A stretch of 7,124 bases of DNA, taken from positions 1-7,124 of the forward strand of contig CALWWS010000117.1 in assembly GCA_944385305.1 (NCBI GenBank). Direction: 5' to 3'. Source of the DNA: an uncultured Oscillospiraceae bacterium (GTDB lineage Bacteria > Bacillota > Clostridia > Oscillospirales > Oscillospiraceae). Position 1 is the first letter of the stretch. Every line of letters starts with the position of its first letter. Under the pieces are notes generated by a model that worked only from the letters and a program-made list of their open reading frames with translations, was not told the DNA's origin and did not search any database. This document shows, in pieces, positions 1 through 5,753 of the stretch. Position numbers and translations under genes: made by a program.

Positions 1-504
1 CACCTCACAGGGAGGCAGGGGGGGCAGGGGGGTGAGGATCTCCCCTCTTCCCTCGGCCAGGGCGGTGCCGCCCAGCACGCAGTAGGGCACGTCGGAGCCC
101 ACCGAGGCCCCGATCTCCGCCAGCTGCTGCAAAGAGAGGCCCAGGCGGTGCAGACGGTTCAGGCCCCGGAGCACGGCGGCGGCGTCCGAGCTGCCCCCCG
201 CCAGCCCGGCGCACACCGGGATGGTCTTTTCGATCCGGATGTCCAGCCCGCCCCAGTCCGCCCCCGCGGCGGCGGCCAGGGCGGCGGCGGCCCTGGCGGC
301 CAGGTTGTCCCCTCCCGTGGGGAGGTAGGACAGGTTGGTTCTCACCTGTACGCCCCGCCCCGTGCCCGTCTCCAGGCGCAGGGTATCCCCCAGCTCCACG
401 CTGTGCATCACCATGCGCAGATCGTGGTAGCCGTCCGCCCGGCGGCCCAGCACGTCCAGGGTGAGGTTGAGCTTGGCCCGGGCCTTTGCCTGCACAACTG
501 CCAT
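1..504 (-). CDS. ispE: 4-diphosphocytidyl-2-C-methyl-D-erythritol kinase IspE (3' end cut by window edge)
   Basis: IspE is a cytosolic GHMP-family kinase that phosphorylates CDP-methylerythritol with ATP in the MEP pathway for isoprenoid precursors. The frame is open from the ATG at 504 to base 1, giving the first 168 residues of a protein usually near 280-300. Visible motifs are AKLNLTLDVLGRRADGYH (residues 10-27), the GHMP ATP-binding loop PVCAGLAGGSSDAAA (96-110) and GSDVPYCVLGGTALAEGRGE (136-155). K11 and D138 align by motif with the catalytic Lys and Asp of the E. coli enzyme. An alanine-rich run lies at 69-80. The start is fixed by AGGAGGA six bases upstream and by the conserved N-terminus. 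It is the last gene visible in the minus-strand operon, 9 nt after the DUF1015 gene. The missing C-terminus is only an effect of the window edge. Confidence 0.96.
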   Translation of the reverse strand, partial: MAVVQAKARAKLNLTLDVLGRRADGYHDLRMVMHSVELGDTLRLETGTGRGVQVRTNLSYLPTGGDNLAARAAAALAAAAGADWGGLDIRIEKTIPVCAGLAGGSSDAAAVLRGLNRLHRLGLSLQQLAEIGASVGSDVPYCVLGGTALAEGRGEILTPLPPLPPCEV

Positions 505-508
505 AGCG

Positions 509-515
509 TCCTCCT
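509..515 (-). promoter_or_regulatory. ispE Shine-Dalgarno overlapping the upstream stop codon
   Basis: On the minus strand the sequence reads TAGGAGGACGCTATG. The AGGAGGA ribosome-binding site (509-515) shares two bases with the TAG stop (514-516) of the DUF1015 gene, and the ispE ATG follows at 504. Ribosomes finishing the upstream gene therefore stop on the ispE binding site, an arrangement that suggests translational coupling. This is read directly from the sequence; the coupling is inferred. Confidence 0.8.
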
Positions 516-1788
516 AGCGGATCTTCCGCGCCTCCAGGTAGAAGCGCTTGTCGTGGGCGTGGCCCATGGAGAAGGTCCTGCGGGGCAGCGCCCCGTCCTG
601 GATCACTGTGGGGAAGAGCTGATCCTTGCCCATGGCGGGCAGCAGGAAGCCCAGGTTGCCCGGCTGGCAGGCCAGGCGGCGGGTGACGTCCTCCCCGTGG
701 ATGTAGTCGATGCGCCCGCCGTTCTTGGGCACGTAGCCGTCCAGGAAGCTCTGGAGGGTACCCACCTCCAGCTGGGCCGCGGGGTGGGGTACGGTGATGC
801 ACCCCTCGCCCCCGGCGTGGACGTAGCGCAGCACGTGGCCCTCTCCCTCCCCGAAGTAGGCCCCCGGGCAGGCGGCCACCAGGTCGGCGGCCAGGGCCTG
901 GGGCTCCACCCCGAAAATGACCCGGTGGATGGCCTCAAACCCCAGGGACGGGTCGTGGAGGTTCACCAGCTCGCACAGGGCGTACCGGGCGGGCAGGTTG
1001 GGCCACTGGTCGGGCGGGGTGAGCTTCTTCTGCCGCTCGTAGCACTCCTTGGCGGTGGCCAGGGAGTGGTTGCCGTCCCCCACGGCGAAGAGGAGCACCT
1101 CCTCCGTGCCGTAGCGCTCCCGGCAGGCGGCGGGGTCGGCCAGGGCGGTGAGGGCTGCGCTGACGTGCTCCAGCCCCGCCTCGTCCAGCAGCCAGCCGGT
1201 GATGCGGCCCCCCCGCTCCATGAGATCAAAGTCGTAGAGCTGCTCCAGCTCCCCCTTCCGCCCGGCCAGGGGCTCGATGACCGTGCCCTCCGGGTCGTCG
1301 GCCAGGAGCATGGCGTGGGGCAGCTCCAGGGGGGCGTTCTTGCGCACCGCCACACGGGGCGGGATGCGGCTTAGCACCGTGCCCTCGGTGGCCCGCACCG
1401 GGGTGGCGGATCCCGGCTCGTAGTCGTACTGCTCCAGATCCACCATGCCCACCAGGCCCCGGCGCACCCTGCCGCTCTCCAGCCGCCGCTCCACGTAGAT
1501 CATGGCGTGGGGCAGGGTGCGGAACACCCCCTCCCGCAGGTAGCGGGTCATGGTGTTGTTCACCTCGATGATGTCGGTCTCCACGTTGGGGCCGTCCAGG
1601 CAGCTCTCAGGCAGGATGAGCCGCAGGGCGGAGGGGGCGGCGCCCACATACTCCTCCACCCGCTGCCAGTACTCCGGCTGGGAGGTGTACTGATCGCAGG
1701 CCACCACCGACCACTTCCCCCAGTCGCAGCCCTGGGGCAGCAGGATGTCGGCGGGGAGAAAGACGCTCTGTCTGGTCTGGCCGCTCAT
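514..1788 (-). CDS. DUF1015 family protein (possible ParB/SerK-fold kinase-like enzyme)
   Basis: This 424-residue protein belongs to the DUF1015 family (about 400-430 residues), whose biochemical role is not settled. Recognisable blocks are DWGKWSVVACDQYTSQPEYW (residues 22-41), RATEGTVLSRIPPR (132-145), a signature loop VGDGNHSLATAK (236-247), and the C-terminal FSMGHAHDKRFYLEARKI (406-423). The D238-G-N-H-S loop sits where other members have DGHHR, a motif I associate with ParB/sulfiredoxin-fold proteins, including the archaeal free-serine kinase SerK; that link is from memory and is inference here. No signal peptide or membrane segment is seen, so it is probably cytosolic. The ATG at 1788 has AGGAGG seven bases upstream (1796-1801). 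It starts 20 nt after thrH and is followed 9 nt later by ispE. Its place beside a phosphoserine-acting enzyme supports a serine-related role without proving it. Confidence 0.88.
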   Translation of the reverse strand: MSGQTRQSVFLPADILLPQGCDWGKWSVVACDQYTSQPEYWQRVEEYVGAAPSALRLILPESCLDGPNVETDIIEVNNTMTRYLREGVFRTLPHAMIYVERRLESGRVRRGLVGMVDLEQYDYEPGSATPVRATEGTVLSRIPPRVAVRKNAPLELPHAMLLADDPEGTVIEPLAGRKGELEQLYDFDLMERGGRITGWLLDEAGLEHVSAALTALADPAACRERYGTEEVLLFAVGDGNHSLATAKECYERQKKLTPPDQWPNLPARYALCELVNLHDPSLGFEAIHRVIFGVEPQALAADLVAACPGAYFGEGEGHVLRYVHAGGEGCITVPHPAAQLEVGTLQSFLDGYVPKNGGRIDYIHGEDVTRRLACQPGNLGFLLPAMGKDQLFPTVIQDGALPRRTFSMGHAHDKRFYLEARKIR

Positions 1789-1808
1789 CTGCCGTCCTCC
1801 TCTCCCGC

Positions 1809-2417
1809 CTAGTCCATGGCCGCCCGGATGGCGGCCAGGAGATCGCCGAACTCCTCGTAGGCGGGCAGGTCGGGGTTGTCCGCCTTGATGGTATCCGTGC
1901 TCTTGAACAAAAAGCCCGCCTTGCTGGCGCGGATCATGCCCATGTCGTTGTAGCTGTCCCCGGCGGCAATGGTGGTGAAGCCCATGGCCTGCAGGCCCTT
2001 CACCGTGGTCAGCTTGGACTGGGGACAGCGCATCTGAAAGCCGGTGATGGCCCCGTCGGGGGCCACCTCCAGGGTGTTGCAGAACAGGGTGGGCCAGCCC
2101 AGCTTCTTCATCAGGGGCTGGGCAAACTGCTCAAAGGTGTCGCTGAGGATGATCACCTGGGTGAAGGAGCGCAGCTCGTCCAGAAACTCCTTGGCCCCGG
2201 GCAGGGGATCGATGGTGGAGATGACCTGCTGGATCTCCTTCAGGCCCAGTCCGTGCTCCCGGAGCACCCCCAGCCGCCAGCGCATCAGCTTGTCGTAGTC
2301 GGGCTCGTCCCGGGTGGTGCGCTTGAGCTCGGGGATGCCGCTGGCCTGGGCGAAGGCGATCCAGATCTCGGGGACCAGCACCCCCTCCATGTCCAGGCAG
2401 GTGATGTACATGCTCAT
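1809..2417 (-). CDS. thrH: ThrH-type HAD enzyme: phosphoserine phosphatase / homoserine phosphotransferase
   Basis: This 202-residue protein resembles Pseudomonas aeruginosa ThrH along its length. ThrH dephosphorylates phosphoserine and can pass the phosphate to homoserine, linking serine and threonine synthesis. HAD motifs are visible: motif I CLDMEGVLVPEIWIAF (residues 7-22, nucleophile D9, with E11 in place of the usual second Asp, as in ThrH), motif II ILSDTFEQF (90-98), a candidate motif III lysine at K135, and motif IV AAGDSYNDMGM (151-161, D154 and D158 for Mg2+). The TTRDEPDYDKLMRWRL cap segment (34-49) is also ThrH-like. The ATG at 2417 is preceded by GAGGAGG (2424-2430) with a 6-nt spacer. 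It lies 32 nt after the aminotransferase and 20 nt before the DUF1015 gene. The ThrH call is strong; whether phosphatase or transferase activity dominates here cannot be read from the sequence. Confidence 0.92.
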   Translation of the reverse strand: MSMYITCLDMEGVLVPEIWIAFAQASGIPELKRTTRDEPDYDKLMRWRLGVLREHGLGLKEIQQVISTIDPLPGAKEFLDELRSFTQVIILSDTFEQFAQPLMKKLGWPTLFCNTLEVAPDGAITGFQMRCPQSKLTTVKGLQAMGFTTIAAGDSYNDMGMIRASKAGFLFKSTDTIKADNPDLPAYEEFGDLLAAIRAAMD

Positions 2418-2449
2418 AGGTATCCTCCTCGTGTCGGCCCGGCGGGGGC

Positions 2450-3637
2450 TTACCCCTGGCGGGCCTGCTTTTTCTTCAGGTTGGTCAGGAAGTTGTCCAT
2501 GCGGGTGAGGGCCTCGGCGATGTCCTTCATGGAGGTGGCGTAGCAGCAGCGCACAAAGCCCTCGCCCCCCTGGCCGAAGGCGGAGCCGGCAATGACCGCC
2601 ACCTTCTCCTCCATCAAAAACCGCTCGCAGAACTCGTCCGAGCTCAGCCCCGTGCCCCGGATGTCGGGGAAGACGTAGAAGGCGCCCCGGGGCTCGAAGC
2701 AGGGCAGGCCGATGCGGCGCAGCCCCTCCACCAGGTAGCGGCGGCGGCCGTCGTACTCCTCCCGCATCTTCTCAATGTCCCCGTCCCCGTTGCGCATGGC
2801 CTCGATGGCGGCGTACTGGCTCACCGTGGGGGCGGACATGATGCCGAACTGGTGGAGCTTGAGCATCTGCTGAATGACAGGGGCGGGGCCGCACAGGTAG
2901 CCCATGCGCCAGCCCGTCATGGCGTGGGACTTGGAGAAGCCGTTGACCACCACGGTGCGCTCGTACATGTCGGGCAGGTTGGCCATGGACACGTGGTGCT
3001 GGCCGTAGGTGAGCTCGGCGTAGATCTCGTCGGAGAGCACCATGATGTCTGTGCCCCGCAGCACGTCGGCAATGGCCTCCAGGTCCTCCCGGCCCATGAT
3101 GCCCCCGGTGGGGTTGGAGGGGAAGGGAAGCACCAGCACCTTGGTGCGGGGGGTGATGGCCGCCCTGAGCTGCTCGGCCGTCAGCCGGAACTCATTTTCC
3201 GCCTGGAGCTCCACATATACCGGCTTGCCGCCCGCCATGGTGGCCAGGGGGCCGTAGCATACAAAGGAGGGCACGGGCACAATCACCTCGTCGCCCGGAT
3301 TGAGCAGGCAGCGCAGGGCCAGGTCGATGCCCTCGCTGCCCCCCACGGTGACCACAATCTGGCTGGCGAAGTCGTAGTGCAGATCGAAGCGCCGCTCCAG
3401 ATAGCTGGCAATCTCCCGGCGCAGCTGGGCCATGCCGGCGTTGGCGGTGTACTTGGTAAAGCCCTTCTCCAGGGAGTAGATCCCCGCGTCCCGGATGTGC
3501 CAGGGGGTGATGAAGTCGGGCTCCCCGATGCCCAGGGAGATGGCGTCCTTCATCTCCTCCAGGATGTCAAAAAAACGGCGGATGCCCGAGGGCTTAATCG
3601 ACTGGATGTTTTGGGACAAAATACTCTCGTAGTTCAT
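2450..3637 (-). CDS. Class I/II PLP-dependent aminotransferase (AlaT/PatA-like)
   Basis: A cytosolic fold-type I aminotransferase of 395 residues that would move an amino group between an amino acid and a 2-oxoacid using PLP. From the ATG at 3637, visible features are the N-terminal KPSGIRRFFD (15-24), SLGIGEPDFITPW (34-46), YTANAGMAQLRREIA (63-77), VGGSEGIDLALR (98-109), FPSNPTGG (172-179, with N175), SDEIYAELTYG (202-212, D203 facing the PLP pyridine nitrogen), the PLP lysine K236 in NGFSKSHAMTGWRMGY, and R363 in FVRCCYA for the substrate carboxylate. Architecture and pairing with an Lrp-type gene match B. subtilis AlaT (YugH), so alanine/pyruvate use is a reasonable guess; aspartate, aromatic or phosphohydroxypyruvate substrates are not excluded. 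The ATG overlaps the regulator's TGA (ATGA). An in-frame GTG at 3649 gives four more residues and has the better-spaced AGGAG, so the exact start is open. Confidence 0.93.
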   Translation of the reverse strand: MNYESILSQNIQSIKPSGIRRFFDILEEMKDAISLGIGEPDFITPWHIRDAGIYSLEKGFTKYTANAGMAQLRREIASYLERRFDLHYDFASQIVVTVGGSEGIDLALRCLLNPGDEVIVPVPSFVCYGPLATMAGGKPVYVELQAENEFRLTAEQLRAAITPRTKVLVLPFPSNPTGGIMGREDLEAIADVLRGTDIMVLSDEIYAELTYGQHHVSMANLPDMYERTVVVNGFSKSHAMTGWRMGYLCGPAPVIQQMLKLHQFGIMSAPTVSQYAAIEAMRNGDGDIEKMREEYDGRRRYLVEGLRRIGLPCFEPRGAFYVFPDIRGTGLSSDEFCERFLMEEKVAVIAGSAFGQGGEGFVRCCYATSMKDIAEALTRMDNFLTNLKKKQARQG

Positions 3638-3659
3638 GAGAAAATCCACTCCCTCTCCT
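3634..3659 (-). promoter_or_regulatory. Coupled stop/start junction with two candidate aminotransferase starts
   Basis: On the minus strand an AGGAG (3655-3659) lies five bases before an in-frame GTG (3647-3649), and a GGGAG (3649-3653) lies eleven bases before an ATG (3635-3637) that overlaps the regulator's TGA as ATGA. The ATG gives the common 4-nt coupling overlap; the GTG has the better Shine-Dalgarno spacing. Both encode the same conserved domain, differing by four N-terminal residues. Confidence 0.65.
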
Positions 3660-4113
3660 GCTGCTCCTGCTTTTGGAAGATCAGGTGCTTCTCCTTATAT
3701 TTGCGGAGGATGAAGTGGGTGGCGGTGCCCGTCACGTCCTCCAGGGTGGACAGCCGCTCCCCCACAAACTGGGCCACCTCCTTCAGGGTGCGCCCCGAGA
3801 TGATCACGGTGAGATCGTAGGCCCCCGACATGAGGTAGACGCTCTCCACCTCGTCGTACTGGTAGATCCGCTCGGCCACCCGGTCGAAGCCCTCCCCCCG
3901 CTGGGGAGTCACCTTCACCTCGATGAGGGCGGTGACCGCCTCCCGGTCGGTGCGGTCCCAGTCCACAATGGCCTTGTAGCCCAGGATGATCTTGTCCTCC
4001 TCATATTTCCGCTTGGCGGCTTCCACTTCCTCCTCGGTCATGCCCGCCATGGAGGCAAGCTGCGCGGTGGTGAGGGTGCAGTCCTCCTCCAGAAGTTTGA
4101 GCAGCTTTTTCAT
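3634..4113 (-). CDS. Lrp/AsnC family transcriptional regulator (AlaR-like)
   Basis: A 159-residue Lrp/AsnC-type regulator. The N-terminus (about residues 1-50) fits the family's small winged helix-turn-helix, with TTAQLASMAGMTEEEVEAAK (15-34) as the likely HTH and KIILGYKAIVDW (41-52) leading into the beta hinge. The C-terminal RAM/AsnC ligand domain shows ALIEVKVTPQRGEGFDRVA (62-80), VESVYLMSGAYDLTVIISG (89-107) and a long final strand/helix ending in a charged glutamine-rich tail (147-156). Family members bind DNA as dimers or octamers and sense amino acids. It is the first gene of the operon and overlaps the aminotransferase by 4 nt, as in B. subtilis alaR-alaT, so the neighbour and this gene itself are its likely targets. 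The ATG at 4113 has AGGAGGA (4121-4127) seven bases upstream. The effector amino acid is unknown. Confidence 0.93.
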   Translation of the reverse strand: MKKLLKLLEEDCTLTTAQLASMAGMTEEEVEAAKRKYEEDKIILGYKAIVDWDRTDREAVTALIEVKVTPQRGEGFDRVAERIYQYDEVESVYLMSGAYDLTVIISGRTLKEVAQFVGERLSTLEDVTGTATHFILRKYKEKHLIFQKQEQQEREWIFS

Positions 4114-4136
4114 GCCCGTCTCCTCCTTAAACTGAA

Positions 4137-4153
4137 AATGCGAATTTCGTATT
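4137..4153. promoter_or_regulatory. Candidate operator: 17-bp palindrome over the regulator transcription start
   Basis: The sequence AATGCGAATTTCGTATT has eight-base arms around a central T, with seven of eight positions pairing (only G4140/T4150 fails). It starts immediately after the -10 box of the minus-strand promoter and covers the expected +1 near 4147. Its length and AT-rich centre resemble Lrp-family sites, which are roughly 15-bp imperfect palindromes. Position suggests autorepression of the regulator-aminotransferase operon. The palindrome is seen directly; the function is inferred. Confidence 0.55.
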
Positions 4154-4182
4154 ATTATATACGACCTGTTTCCCGATTACAA
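4154..4182 (-). promoter_or_regulatory. Sigma-A type promoter for the regulator/aminotransferase/thrH/DUF1015/ispE operon
   Basis: On the minus strand there is a TTGTAA -35 box (4177-4182, 4 of 6 to consensus), a 17-bp spacer, and a perfect TATAAT -10 box (4154-4159). Transcription should begin near 4147, giving a leader of about 34 nt that holds the AGGAGGA ribosome-binding site at 4121-4127. The leader is too short for a riboswitch or T-box, so control most likely acts by protein binding at the promoter. Confidence 0.8.
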
Positions 4183-4283
4183 GTAGGCCGTTCCATCTCT
4201 CCCTGTTTTGCCGGAATCACAGGATAAATGCACCCTTTGGCTTGTTTATTTTTGTATATTATTGCCATGGTAAATCCCGTTCT

Positions 4284-4305
4284 ATGGTGTTATGATGGTG
4301 AAATG
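4284..4305 (+). repeat. Two tandem 11-bp direct repeats over the V-ATPase promoter region
   Basis: ATGGTGTTATG (4284-4294) is followed directly by ATGGTGAAATG (4295-4305), matching at 9 of 11 positions. A further ATGGT occurs at 4267-4271. The 11-bp step is about one helical turn, so both copies would face the same side of the DNA, and they cover the proposed -10 and start site of the plus-strand operon. They could be a protein-binding direct repeat or a chance duplication. Confidence 0.4.
4288..4296 (+). promoter_or_regulatory. Probable extended -10 promoter for the V/A-ATPase operon
   Basis: TGTTATGAT contains a TATGAT -10 box (4291-4296, 5 of 6 to consensus) with an upstream TG at the extended -10 position. 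No good -35 lies 17 bp upstream (TGGTAA, 3 of 6), which is common for extended -10 promoters. Transcription would start near 4303, leaving a leader of about 43 nt before the ATG at 4346. A weaker AT-rich stretch at 4241-4262 could hold another start. Confidence 0.45.
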
Positions 4306-4333
4306 CAAACTGGAATACAGTTTCCACCCCACT

Positions 4334-4339
4334 GGAGGT
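4334..4339 (+). promoter_or_regulatory. Ribosome-binding site that sets the stalk-subunit start
   Basis: GGAGGT lies six bases before the ATG at 4346. The reading frame is open further upstream to 4292, but those codons overlap the proposed promoter and lack a ribosome-binding site. This site therefore decides for the shorter 107-residue protein. Confidence 0.75.
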
Positions 4340-4345
4340 GTTTTT

Positions 4346-4669
4346 ATGGAGTATATCAACCTGGTCAACCGGATTGTGGAGGCCGAGCACACCGCCAAGG
4401 CCCTGGTGCACGAGGCGGAGGAGAAGCAGGCCCGCCTCCAGTCCGATCTGGAGGCCGAAATCGCCGCCATGCGGGCGGGCTATTTTGCCCGGGCCGACCG
4501 GCGGCTGGAGCTGGTGCGCCAGACCGAGGAGGAGGGCGCCCGGGAGGAGATCCAGCGGCTGGATGAAAAGCTCCACGCCGCCCTGGACGCGGTGGAGAGC
4601 GCCTATGCCAAAAACAAGGACCGCTGGGTGGACACCCTGCTGGCCATGATTGTGGGCGTGCAGCCGTGA
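4346..4669 (+). CDS. V/A-type ATPase peripheral stalk subunit (G/H type, NtpF/AhaH-like)
   Basis: A 107-residue, highly charged, almost wholly helical protein. From about residue 5 to 85 it is rich in Glu, Ala, Arg and Leu with no glycine or proline breaks apart from one Gly at 48, as expected for a long coiled coil, and it ends in a short hydrophobic segment LLAMIVGVQP (98-107). Size, composition and position as first gene before ATPase subunits C and I match the small stalk subunit that pairs with subunit E to form the peripheral stator of V/A-ATPases. It should be cytoplasmic, held to the membrane through subunit I. Coiled coils look alike, so the family call leans on context. Its TGA overlaps the next ATG by one base (TGATG), suggesting translational coupling. 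Confidence 0.82.
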   Translation: MEYINLVNRIVEAEHTAKALVHEAEEKQARLQSDLEAEIAAMRAGYFARADRRLELVRQTEEEGAREEIQRLDEKLHAALDAVESAYAKNKDRWVDTLLAMIVGVQP

Positions 4670-5724
4670 TGACCGGGGCCATGGTATACGGCGCCCTGGC
4701 CACCAAGGTCAAGGCCATGTACGGCAAGCGCCTGCGCTTTGCCGACTTTGAGAAGATGGCCGCCATGGGCAGCGAGGCGGACGTGCTGGCCTACCTGCGC
4801 CAGCAGCCGGGCTGGCACCAGGCCGCCGCGCGCATCCAGCCCGCCGCCGGGGGCTACGTCGGCCGGGTGGAGCTGGAGCGCGCCCTGCGGGAGCAGCTCT
4901 ACCTGGACTACACCAGCCTGTGTCACTTCGTCCCCCGGCAGGACCGGGAGATGATGTCCGCTCCGGTGCTGCTCAGCGAGCGGGACGCCCTGCTCTTCAC
5001 CCTGCGGCGGCTCAAGGCGGGGAAATACGCCCTGCCCATGCCCCCCATCCCCCAGACTGTGATGCTGGGCAAGGTGGACTACAGGGCTCTGGAGAAGTGT
5101 ACCGACTACGACGGCCTGCTCGCCGCCGCCAAGGGGAGCGTCTACCACAATGTGCTCGCCCACCTGCGCGCCCGGCAGCCGGGCGCGCTGCCCGACTACA
5201 CCATCGCCGAGTCCCTGCTGCGCTCGGTCTACTTCTCCCACATGCACCGCCTGGTGCACAAGCACTACAAGGGCCAGGTGAAGACCCTGCTGCTGCGGGC
5301 CCTGGGAGAGCAGGTGGATCTGCTCAACATCCTGCACATCCTGCGCCTGAAGACCTACTTCCCCGACACCCGGATGGACGACTACCTGACCATGCTCTTC
5401 CCCTTCAACTACCGCCTGCGCCCCGAGTTCACCCGCAGCCTGTGCGCCGCCCCCGACGCCGACGGGGTGTTCGCCCTGCTGCGCCAGAGCGCCTACGCCG
5501 GCAGCTTTGAAAACGTGGCGGTGAGCGAGGTGGAGGACTACTACCGCCGGGCCATGTACGCCTTCAACGTGCGCCAGCTCATGGGCGGACCCCCCTGCAT
5601 CTACACACCCATGGCCTACCTGACGCTGCGGGATCTGGAGCTGGAGGTGCTGATCAACGTCATTGAGTCGGTGAAATACCAGGTGCCCTACCGGACCGAG
5701 CTGGCCCGGATGATCGGGGCCTGA
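4669..5724 (+). CDS. ntpC: V/A-type ATPase subunit C (central-stalk socket, AC39/d family)
   Basis: A 351-residue protein of the vATP-synt_AC39 family, the socket that links the rotating central stalk (D/F) to the membrane K ring. Family features are the N-terminal YGALATKVKAMYGKRL (7-22), DLLNILHILRLKTYF (217-231), the DYYRRAMYAFNV block (290-301) and the C-terminal IYTPMAYLTLRDLELEVLIN (311-330) followed by VIESVKYQVP. The length fits the usual 330-360. No membrane segment is present; it docks on the cytoplasmic face. The start is taken as the ATG at 4669 that overlaps the preceding TGA; a GTG at 4666 or an ATG at 4681 are alternatives, none with a strong Shine-Dalgarno, so expression probably depends on ribosomes arriving from the stalk gene. 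It precedes subunit I by 29 nt. Confidence 0.94.
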   Translation: MTGAMVYGALATKVKAMYGKRLRFADFEKMAAMGSEADVLAYLRQQPGWHQAAARIQPAAGGYVGRVELERALREQLYLDYTSLCHFVPRQDREMMSAPVLLSERDALLFTLRRLKAGKYALPMPPIPQTVMLGKVDYRALEKCTDYDGLLAAAKGSVYHNVLAHLRARQPGALPDYTIAESLLRSVYFSHMHRLVHKHYKGQVKTLLLRALGEQVDLLNILHILRLKTYFPDTRMDDYLTMLFPFNYRLRPEFTRSLCAAPDADGVFALLRQSAYAGSFENVAVSEVEDYYRRAMYAFNVRQLMGGPPCIYTPMAYLTLRDLELEVLINVIESVKYQVPYRTELARMIGA

Positions 5725-5753
5725 CCTATTCTGATACGGAAGGAGACGGCGCC

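Noticed and set aside
148..1374. Long open plus-strand frame (408 codons) opposite ispE and the DUF1015 gene
   Set aside because: Its translation is low-complexity (Gly, Val, His, Gln, Leu) with no recognisable motif, and it lies opposite two well-conserved genes. GC-rich codon use often removes stops from the opposite strand.
2852..3820. Open plus-strand frame (322 codons) opposite the aminotransferase and regulator
   Set aside because: It crosses the boundary of two clear minus-strand genes, has no ribosome site that stands out and shows the biased composition of a GC-rich shadow.
4263..4296. TTGCCA (5 of 6 to the -35 consensus) as the -35 for the TATGAT box
   Set aside because: The spacer would be 22 bp, too long for a normal sigma-A promoter. 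The extended -10 explains the site better.
4292..4345. Upstream in-frame extension of the stalk subunit (18 more codons)
   Set aside because: It overlaps the -10 region and has no ribosome site, while GGAGGT at 4334-4339 clearly serves the ATG at 4346.
4114..4345. Riboswitch, T-box or small RNA in the divergent intergenic region
   Set aside because: The minus-strand leader is about 34 nt and the plus-strand leader about 43 nt. I see no stable hairpin with a following U-run and no known aptamer motif.
4228..4566. Possible short leader peptide or small gene starting at ATG 4228 on the plus strand
   Set aside because: It begins upstream of the best promoter, lacks a Shine-Dalgarno, and then runs out of frame through the stalk-subunit gene.
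4603..5337. Open minus-strand frame (244 codons) opposite subunit C
   Set aside because: Same pattern: biased composition, no motif, and the plus strand carries a recognised family member.
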